From: Podila epigama
Taxonomy: Eukaryota > Mortierellomycota > Mortierellomycetes > Mortierellales > Mortierellaceae
DNA length: 29,652 nt
Assembly: GCA_015679605.1 (NCBI GenBank)
Contig: JAAAVE010000064.1
Location: forward strand, 1 to 29,652
Direction of reading: 5' to 3'
The position numbers and the translations under genes are program-made. A model generated the notes under the pieces. It worked only from the letters and a program-made list of their open reading frames with translations. It was not told the origin of the DNA and did not search any database. Of the stretch, positions 22,770 to 29,652 are shown piece by piece (position 1 is the first letter of the stretch; each line of letters starts with the position of its first letter).

Positions 22770-23403
22770 GTATGATAGCCGCGTAGTCGTTGAAAAGTGA
22801 GTACGAAATGAGCTAAATGCGATGTACAGGGAGAATGAATGCGATGCAACAAAACAGCGTAAGGAAGATTGGAAAGAAATAAAAGGGCGACACAATGCAA
22901 TACAATGCAACAATGCGACGCGCGTTCTCCAAACCTGGAATGGACGGAAGTGGTCACAGTAGTGAATGGGCGCGAAGAAAAGGAAACAAACAATGAAGTT
23001 GTCGATGAAGCGAAATATGAAGATAGACGGGATGCGACTTTAAATGCAGGCAGTCGAAGGACCATTGACATTCAACAAGGGAGAAAAGTGGACGAAGGAA
23101 AGGGAAGAGGAAGAATAAAGGAAAAGGAAGAAGGAGAAGTAAAAGGAGGGATTGTCTTTTTCCTTTTTTTCCTTTTTTAATTGCTTTCTTGCACAGTGGC
23201 TGGCCAAAGTGAAATCATTGGCACAGCCTTTTAGGACATGAGTGTATTTTACACGACAAAAGGGCCAAAAAAAAAAAAATGCACACAACCTACAACCTTT
23301 GACGCCATGCAAACATACAGAAAGGACGTCAAAATATGAACAACCACGAATGATCGACATGCTATTATGCTGTTATTAGACCGCGGCTACAAGAATGATA
23401 GAT
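22770..23403. other. Intergenic: peptidase 5' region and LOC1-like gene 3' flank
   Basis: No separate gene is supported. The reverse strand immediately upstream of 22769 stays open for 48 codons in the peptidase frame. Bases 23070-23160 are a nearly pure purine tract on the forward strand, followed by T-runs and an A-run near 23267-23279. A forward frame at 22869-23180 is low-complexity Glu/Lys/Arg and not credible. Confidence 0.6.
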
Positions 23404-24323
23404 TTACAACTGGAACGACACCGATCGCTTGCCGGCCGATGCGGCTTCCTTGGCCTCTTCCAGTGCTGCCCGTTGCTTGTTCTCCTTGCGCTTGACAGTC
23501 TTTTTATTCTTGATCTCCTGAATCTTCTTATTGATCAGCTCTTTCCGTGCCTTTTCCTTGTCAGCCTGCTTCTGCTCCTTCGCGCTCATCTTGGACTTGA
23601 TCTTGCCCTAAAGGAAAATTGACATCGAGTCTTGGAGTCAGTCATGGGTGAACCCCTCCTCATTGAAAAGCATAACACGCATAACAAAAAGGTCATTGGC
23701 ATTGGTACTTGCCATCTGTGCATGCTTCATCTGAGTGCGTGCCTCTTCCTTGCCTGCTACTTGGTCGATAATGCTGAGCATGGCATTCTGCGAACGCAGT
23801 GTTAGCAATAGTGAAATGAGATCAAGAGATGTCTAAATCATATCCTGGCCGATCAATCAAGTTCACTTACAGTATCGACAAAGACCTTGCCTTTCTTTCC
23901 GCTGGGCTTCTTGACCTTTTTCTTGTATCCCTTCTTTCCTTTGCCAATAGGCTCATTGTCGCTGTGATCTTCATCGTCACTTTCAGCTTGCTCATGCGTC
24001 CTAGACTGCTGTGCCAACTCTTCCTGTTCATCCTCATCCTCATCCTCATCCTCATCCTGGTCCTGGTCATGATCGTAGTTTTCTTCTTGCTCTTGTTCTT
24101 CCTCTACTTCTTCTTCTTCTTCCTCAACCTCCTCTTGCTCTTCATCGTCAGACTCAACAGCTCGCTCGGGCTTTGGTGGACGAGCTGCCCTGCGCTGAGC
24201 CTTTTTGGATGGCGTAACAGCATTCCTTTCGGCCATAGCCGCTGCCACCCTTGCCTTCTTGGCTCTCCTGCGTGTTGAAACGGGTTGTCCTGTCTGGAAT
24301 TTACGTTTGGTCTCTGCTGGCAT
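23404..24323 (-). CDS. LOC1: LOC1-like 60S ribosomal subunit assembly protein
   Basis: Three exons: 24323-23871, 23787-23713 and 23607-23404, giving 243 aa. Intron 1 is GT-AG. Intron 2 must use a GC donor (ATG|GCAAGT) to keep frame. The N-terminus is Arg/Lys-rich. A long Glu/Asp tract (about 55-105) includes an EDEDED repeat. A basic segment leads into GKKGKVFVDTNAMLSIID, and a Lys/Glu-rich helix ends in KRSVSFQL. The order KKGKVFVD, a short helix, a long charged helix and a terminal basic-SV[SA]F matches fungal LOC1, a nucleolar RNA-binding factor for 60S assembly and, in yeast, ASH1 mRNA localisation. The large acidic tract is longer than in ascomycete forms I know. The alternative is an unrelated nucleolar protein of similar composition. 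Confidence 0.65.
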
Positions 24324-24738
24324 TGTAGGGAATGAGGTTGGGTTTCTTTGAACGTTGACTTTTTTTTTTTTTTTTTTATGCCATGTTTGTAACAGTAGAA
24401 ATTGACAGTCACAAAACCACTTTTCATTTTTTTTCATTTTTGGCTTCGACATCAACTTTTCAAACTGACAAGGAACACGAAATTGGAAAGCAATGGTTGG
24501 TACACATTGAATTTCAAGACTTGCAAGCACTGGAGCACGCCTATCATAACATGGACACCAGCAATGGCCACTTCGCATTCTCAAAGAGACTGTTTTGCAC
24601 CATTCCATTAACGAGTTCAAGAGAATGGTCTCCCTGTTACTTCTTGTCGCGTTATAGAGTCACACAATTCTCCTAGTCCAGAAAACGCCAGCCGACTCGA
24701 GCAAAACTTATATCGAGTGCCCCTCTGTAGCCGCAGCC
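24324..24738. other. Intergenic: LOC1-like gene promoter
   Basis: A T-run at 24360-24377 sits about 40 bases upstream of the LOC1-like ATG (A-rich in the transcript sense). A forward frame of 97 codons (24383-24676) and an antisense frame overlap here, but neither has recognisable features. Confidence 0.5.
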
Positions 24739-25327
24739 ATGGATGGTAGGCAAGAGAAGACGTGTTTATCTTTTTTTGAGACTTAGACTATTCCGCATGT
24801 CTTTCTATTAGTTTCTAACCAACATATTGTATGTTTTAATCCTCGTCACTTTCGTGGTATTTTTATTATTTAGAGGTCATTTCGATGTATGAGGAATATT
24901 TGAAGGTACATTCTTTTCTTCACAGGCGAGAATTCAGCTAGGATCGACATCTTTCATACAGGCATTTTCACACGTTCAACGTTCAATTGTTATCAGCACA
25001 ACAGGAAGATCCCTAACAAAAAAGTCATCGTGGATATCTTGTACTGGTCAATATAGAATAAGTATCCACACAAGGATCGCATAGAATTTGACGTGAACGA
25101 AGTCCTCGATATGGTCTACAAACTTCCAGACTGTGCGGCATTGGTGTAAGTGCATATACTGACGTGAATGGACTTGATACCGAAAAGGAACACAATGTCT
25201 GATCTGGAGCACATCATTTTTATCATTTTTGTTTAGTTTTGACCCACAGACGACATCATATGTTCCTCATGACAAGTCATGGATCCAAAAACAAGTCGTT
25301 GTAAGGGCACAGAGCAGGGCGCGGTAG
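24739..25327 (+). pseudogene. Unrecognised three-exon gene with one in-frame TAG
   Basis: Exons 24739-24745 (or starting further left), 24926-25145 and 25237-25327 are joined by GT-AG introns (GTAGGC...CACAG and GTAAGT...TTTAG). The phases agree at both joins. The product reads MDGENSARIDIFHTG, continues to VIVDILYWSI, meets a TAG at 25054-25056, then goes on in the same frame with NKYPHKDRIEFDVNEVLDM, YKLPDCAALVFDPQTTSY and SWIQKQVV before the TAG at 25325. Since both junctions stay coherent past the stop, a single nonsense change (for example CAG to TAG) is the simplest reading. I do not recognise the family, and the start may be further upstream (frame open from 24658). Readthrough or an assembly error are alternatives. 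Confidence 0.5.
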
Positions 25328-26069
25328 ATTATCATGCCGATAATGCTCAACTGAGTTTTGACGCGACCTTCAGAAAAACGGACAAACCATGACCATGGGC
25401 CAGATAGGCATCCAAGCAGAGTGAGGTGGACAACGCCAACCGACATTCATTCTTTGCGCATTGCTTTCGCACAGGAATAAAAATTCGCCTGTCGATTTTG
25501 TTTCGAGAACAAATACTTTTGGGTATTGCTTACTTTCTTGGTCACCTTCTCAATCAAAAGACACGTTGTGGAAATTTGAGGAAATTTGAGGATTCCTCAC
25601 AATTCCAAGTGCCAGGTGGCAATATTTGAAGGGGTCACCGTGGCACTGACTGGCCATCAAAAAAAAAAAAAAAAAAAAATATGCAAATCTTCCAGAATTC
25701 TTGTGAACCCACCCACCCCTTCTTTTTCATTCTTCACTGGGTCTGTTTTCACTTGAACAGGGTTGCTTTACTTGCTCCCTATTTTCTTTTTATTTTCTCA
25801 CTCCTGTTACCCTTGATAGATGGACATCCCCCCCTTTTTTTCAACTCTGACGATTTCTTGACGACAAACATTTTACACTTTTTGTCTCTTTGTTCATTTC
25901 TATCTCTCACTTTCTTTTACCTTGTCCATTCCAACTCTATCAACTGCCAGCCTTTTTTCTTTCCAACAAGAAACAAACCACGAAACTAAAAAACGTACAA
26001 TCAAGCAGAGAGGGACCAAAGATAAAAATTTCAAGTGCCCTCGTTGAGCAATTAAAAAAAAAATCGACA
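25328..26069. other. Intergenic with A21 tract; promoter of the small membrane protein
   Basis: No gene supported. It holds a direct repeat of AAATTTGAGG (near 25575-25596), a 21-base A-run (25659-25679) and a pyrimidine-rich stretch before the ATG at 26070. Frames at 25426-25629 and 25681-25989 are hydrophobic and T-rich with no start or splice support. Confidence 0.5.
25659..25679. repeat. Poly-A tract, 21 bases
   Basis: An uninterrupted run of A about 330 bases downstream of the interrupted gene. Confidence 0.95.
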
Positions 26070-26666
26070 ATGACTCGCGCAGGAAAATCATATCGTTCAA
26101 CCACTCCTAGGGAACCAAAGGAGCCCAAGGTAAATGGCGAATGCAATACTGAATGCCTGCCACCCTTTCGAACACGAATGTCAAGAAAAGTAAAAAAAGT
26201 CATTGACTCACAGCTCGTCTCATCTATTTTATCTTTTTTACTCGCAATTATAGCAAGAAAAACTGAAACGTATTGAAAACTACCGTGTCGCCAGACAACA
26301 AGCCAGAAAGGTCAGAAAAAAAACAAGAAACTCTTTCCTAGTCAGAAAAAAGCTTGTCAACGTTAATTAATGCATTGTGTCTGACACACTCAAAAAAACA
26401 TCCTTGCCTTTTATTAGTTCATTGTTCCTGGTATCATTGCCGTGTTCCTATGCCTGTTTTTGCTCTTTGGTGCAATGTACGGCTTCAAGGGCACCAAGAT
26501 CGAACGGAGAAATCGTCCCGAGGACATGCTCTTTGGTGGAGCCTTTGGTGAAAGAGAGAAGGAAGCCCTTCTACAAGAATTCAGGAAAGCACTGAGCAAG
26601 GCTTCTGATGTGTTTGGAGACGCGGCCGAAGAGCTTGATATGGACACCGCAGAGATTTCTTTGTAA
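26070..26666 (+). CDS. Small single-pass membrane protein, 121 aa (unknown)
   Basis: Three exons, 26070-26129, 26254-26310 and 26418-26666, all GT-AG and phase 0. The N-terminus is basic and hydrophilic (MTRAGKSYRSTTPREPKEPK, then QEKLKRIENYRVARQQARK). One transmembrane helix, FIVPGIIAVFLCLFLLFGAM, lies at residues 40-59 and its hydrophobic part starts at the exon 3 boundary. The C-terminal 60 residues are charged and helical (RRNRPEDMLFGGAFG, then an Ala/Glu/Lys-rich amphipathic stretch ending AEISL). Positive charge before the helix predicts a cytosolic N-terminus. It resembles small ER or mitochondrial tail/signal-anchor proteins, but I recognise no specific family. Clean splicing and a compositional break at each exon edge support it as real. 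Its 3' end converges on the acyl-CoA oxidase gene, 225 bases away. Confidence 0.75.
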
Positions 26667-26841
26667 AAGATAAGGAGAGTGGAGATGGATAGCCTTTTTT
26701 TCTCCTCTCCACACACAGTTGTATATACACATTCATGGTCATCACACATGTCCAGTTCCCACACTCTCACAAAGAGACATAGCTTTCAGTTGAAGAAAAA
26801 ATGTTTATCGTATGGTACAAACAACTGGGTCTAAAGTATCT

Positions 26842-26847
26842 AATAAA
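26842..26847 (+). other. Polyadenylation signal AATAAA of the small membrane protein gene
   Basis: AATAAA lies about 175 bases after the stop and just before the convergent oxidase gene. Confidence 0.4.
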
Positions 26848-26891
26848 TGACTTTCGCAACGAGAATGTCACAGAGGGGGGGGGTTATGTAT

Positions 26892-29418
26892 TTACTCGTC
26901 ATCTTCATCATCGTCCTCAAGAGGCTCGTCATCCTCAATGTTGCGACGAAGGAGCGACTGGATCAAGGGCAGGTAAGGATGCTTGCCTCCGACTGGGTTC
27001 TGTCTCTTGACATGGTCAAAGTACTTCTCGTAGACGTTACCATCATAGACACCGAGAGGAGAGTTGATCATGTAGTCAGAGTAGTTGAAGGCATCAATCA
27101 AAGGAATGTACTCCTGGCGAACCTCACGGCAGAAGAAGTTGACCTGGGCACGGACATAGTCCATCTGCGAAGGAGTAAAGTAGCGGTATTGCAAGAAGAA
27201 GCCAGAGTTCTGCTCAATCGAGTACAAACCGTAGAGGAAGCAGACCTTGGTCAAGATGGGCTTCAAGTTCTCAGGTGCGCTCTTGACTGCCTGAGCAAAG
27301 CGACGGAAGATGTAACCGAAAGAGTGAATCTTGGCCGCAGCAAGACGAGCCTGGGAGCAGTCCTCATAAGCAGCCTCGGGGCTCATACCCTGCTTGAGGG
27401 ATTCGGCGAAATCATCACCAGCCTTCTTGACAACGTTGGCAGTGACGACGTTCCAAGCCTCCTGGATAATGTCAAAGTCAAGAATGCCTTCGTTGCTCTT
27501 GACGCCGCATCCGAGGTTAAGGAGGGTGTTGAGGTTGTTCAGGTAGCTGACTCCCTCGGGCTGGGTCTTACCAGCAAGGGCCTCGCGGTAGCAGCTGACG
27601 AGGTAACGTCCGGACTGGAGAGTCAGAATGGTGTTGTCACCCTCCCAGGTGCAGTGGACGGCAAAGTCGTTGTAGGTGGTGGCGAGGCCAGTGTAGGCAG
27701 AGTAACCGTGTCCTCCCAAAGTCTGACGGCAGGCCTCAATGGCGTTCAAGGTCGACCAGGTGCAGAAAGCCTTGAGACCGGCAGAGGTGGCGTGAGTCTC
27801 CTTGAGGGTGTCGAGAACATCCTGCATCGAGGCGTCGTTGGGCTGGGTCGATTCAAGCTTGTCCATCAAATGGTCGTACAACTTTTGGGTCTCGACACCA
27901 GTAAAGTGGAAGGCATAGGCCATAGCCAAGATGGGCATAAGACGGTACTGGTGGATGGCATAGTCAATCAACTTGGTCTCCTGAACATCATGGGGCGAGG
28001 ACGAGAACTGGCGACGGACGGCGGCGTAACGTCCAGCAATGGTGACAGCCTTCTTGGCAATGTTGCCAGAGTCAACAACCATGGCAACACGTCCCTGAAT
28101 CAAGGCACCGTAGGTCAACTGGGCCATGGGAGGCTCCTTGACCTCACCGGCACGCGAGACCTTGGTGTGCTTCATCAACATGTTGGTTCTGGGGATACGG
28201 ACGTTGGTGAACTGGATCCAGCCATTGTCGATACCGTCACGGCCCATCTTCTTACCAATGTCTCCAATGTTGACACCAGGCATGAGAGTGTAGGTGTGGG
28301 TATCACGAAGCTGGACGACGAAGGACTTTGTTCCGTAGCGCTTGCCGCGAACAATGAGCTGGGCAAAGACAACGCAGTGGGTGGCGGTGTGGGCAGCACC
28401 TCCGATCCACCACTTGGTGGCGGTGACAGTGGGAGTATGAATGATGAACTGGTCAGCAGCCTCGTCAAAGGTGGCGGTGGTCTCGAGACCGGCGACGTTG
28501 GAGCCGTGACCGAGCTCAGTCATGGCAAAGCATCCGACCATGCCGTTGAGAGCAAGGGCACCCTTGGAGACCCAGTGAGAGAACTGAGCCGAGGTGGCAG
28601 AACCGCGGAGGGCGCCAAAGAAGAGACCGTAATGGACACCGAAACGAGTCCAGAAGCCAGGGTCAATCAAACTGATGGTCTGCATGCGCATCGTGAAGAT
28701 GGGCACAGGCTCAGCAGCGACGTAATGGACAATGGTGCGGAACTATAAAAAAAAATAAAATGTTTGCTTTAGTGTTCTGTGTTCCACAGAAAACACGTGT
28801 TCATGTTCACCATTTTGTTTTCTTTCCATGACACTGACGCTGAACGAGCAATACCTTCTCCATGGTGCGCTCTCTGATCTCGTCCTTGGTGACATCGTAC
28901 ATATCATACATGCGGAAGGTGGGGTCACGCTCCAACTCCATCATGAACTTTTCTCTGATCTATTAGGTGCGAGATATTGGGTGGTATTAGTACAGAATGA
29001 ACCTAGCAACTTTTCTGAGTGTGGTTCGAGCACGGCACAGAGTAGAAAGTGATACGTTACCTGAGTGAACTTTTCACCGCCATCCAAAAAGTGAGTCATC
29101 TCACGAACGTTGAAGGTAGCCTTCTCTCTCTCCTCGCTCATGGACTCGACAGGACTATGGTTTTCGATCATACCAAAAGAGATCCATCACACCACATGTT
29201 AGCACAAAGGACGTTAAAGAAAGATCAGGAAAGAAGCAACCTTTGTTGATCAAGAGCCATTTCATCAAAGTTGAAAAATGGTCAAAGAGTAAAAAAAAAA
29301 AGGAAGGAAAAAAGAAAGAAACGTACGTCTTCTTTTTTTGCTCTTGGGCGGCACATGGGGCCATCTGCAGGTGGTTCTGGACGGAACCCAGGCGTTGTGA
29401 AGCAGCAGACTCGGACAT
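26892..29418 (-). CDS. ACOX: Acyl-CoA oxidase (peroxisomal beta-oxidation type)
   Basis: Four exons, 29418-29327, 29154-29061, 28959-28855 and 28742-26892, GT-AG, in phase, 713 aa, normal for the family. The N-terminal region (REKATFNVREMTHFLDGGEK, ERDPTFRMYDMYD) is the oxidase helical domain. The flavin and substrate site follows as CFAMTELGHGSNVAGLETTA (about 168-187), KWWIGGAAHTATH, and the catalytic-base loop CTWEGDN (Glu464). The C-terminal domain contains the typical YIPLIDAFNYSDYMINSPLG. The enzyme uses FAD and O2 to make trans-2-enoyl-CoA and H2O2 in peroxisomes. The C-terminus is DDEPLEDDDEDDE, not SKL-like, so import would need an internal signal or partner, as known for yeast and Yarrowia oxidases. 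Exon 4 uses very few codons whose complements are stops, which leaves a 633-codon antisense frame. Confidence 0.95.
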
Positions 29419-29652
29419 TGTTGTGATGGTTTATGTACAGAAGGTTTGGAATGGAACAAGGGTGAATTAATGAGAGAAGATGTTATGTGTGTCAGGAATG
29501 AATGAGAAAGAAGACAAAAAGAGAAGGAGTAAAGTTGTAGTTGAGTAGAGAAGAGGACTTAAGGAGAAAAAAAAGAAAAGAGGAAAAAAAAAAGAAGAGG
29601 AATAAAGGAAACAGGAATAAGGAGGTTTTTATATGACGATGTATTTTTTTTT
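29419..29652. other. Acyl-CoA oxidase promoter
   Basis: The stretch to the window edge is purine-rich on the forward strand (so CT-rich in the gene's sense) and holds a TATA element at 29627. No gene is seen. Confidence 0.6.
29627..29633 (-). promoter_or_regulatory. TATA box for acyl-CoA oxidase
   Basis: The reverse strand reads CATATAAAAACC, about 210 bases upstream of the ATG at 29418, followed by a CT-rich stretch as often seen in highly expressed fungal genes. Confidence 0.45.

Noticed and set aside
24874-24905. Extra mini-exon (EVISMYEEYLK) in the interrupted gene
   Set aside because: It would need a 20-base intron to join the next exon and leads into a different frame. Skipping it restores the frame that continues into exon 3.
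25328-25680. Retroposed copy ending in the A21 tract
   Set aside because: The upstream gene remnant keeps its introns, so it is not a processed retrocopy; no target-site duplication or reverse-transcriptase sequence was seen.
26847-28748. Forward-strand open frame of 633 codons across the acyl-CoA oxidase
   Set aside because: It is the exact antisense of a well-conserved enzyme exon. The gap in stops follows from the oxidase avoiding codons whose complements are stops; the translation is repetitive Val/Gly/Leu/Asp with no domain.
1-29652. tRNA, rRNA, CRISPR arrays and intact transposable elements
   Set aside because: I looked for tRNA B-box-like words, long direct or inverted repeats and transposase or reverse-transcriptase motifs and found none that hold up. 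A GGTTCGAG near 29023 sits in an oxidase intron without a tRNA-like fold.

Overview
The window looks like nuclear DNA from a filamentous fungus, probably an early-diverging lineage of the Mortierellomycotina/Mucoromycota type. The reasons are short GT-AG introns (about 50-180 nt), intron-rich housekeeping genes, many poly-A/poly-T and simple-sequence tracts, a recognisable fungal LOC1-type ribosome-assembly protein, and small secreted Cys-rich paralogs. The lineage is an inference. A 10-N placeholder at 18153-18162 shows that this is a scaffolded draft assembly.

Left part (1-8532): the first 83 bases are the 5' end of a reverse-strand gene that runs off the edge. After about 1.5 kb of low-complexity DNA come three forward-strand genes for secreted products. 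The first is a very large S28-family serine protease with a conserved catalytic triad but long low-complexity insertions. The other two are tandem paralogs of an unrecognised 174/179-aa secreted protein with six conserved cysteines. A decayed fragment of a third copy lies just upstream of the pair.

Centre (8759-24323): five reverse-strand genes follow head to tail. They are a mitochondrial AUH-type 3-methylglutaconyl-CoA hydratase (7 exons), an unrecognised acidic 347-aa protein, a full-length ABCC/MRP-type transporter (8 exons, 1576 aa, starting in a 12-codon mini-exon), an insulin-degrading-enzyme/Ste23-type M16 metallopeptidase (6 exons, 1004 aa) and a LOC1-like 60S assembly factor (3 exons, one bounded by a GC-AG intron). 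All exon junctions were placed by eye, and the phases add up to uninterrupted reading frames.

Right part (24324-29652): on the forward strand there is a three-exon gene remnant with one in-frame TAG, and a small single-pass membrane protein (3 exons, 121 aa). A peroxisomal-type acyl-CoA oxidase (4 exons, 713 aa, no C-terminal SKL) is read in reverse from the right edge.

The genes are mostly independent housekeeping loci. The methylglutaconyl-CoA hydratase (leucine breakdown) and acyl-CoA oxidase (beta-oxidation) both act on acyl-CoAs, but nothing in the sequence suggests co-regulation. The least explained material is the six-cysteine secreted family with its third relic, the heavily expanded S28 protease beside it, and the interrupted gene at 24739-25327.
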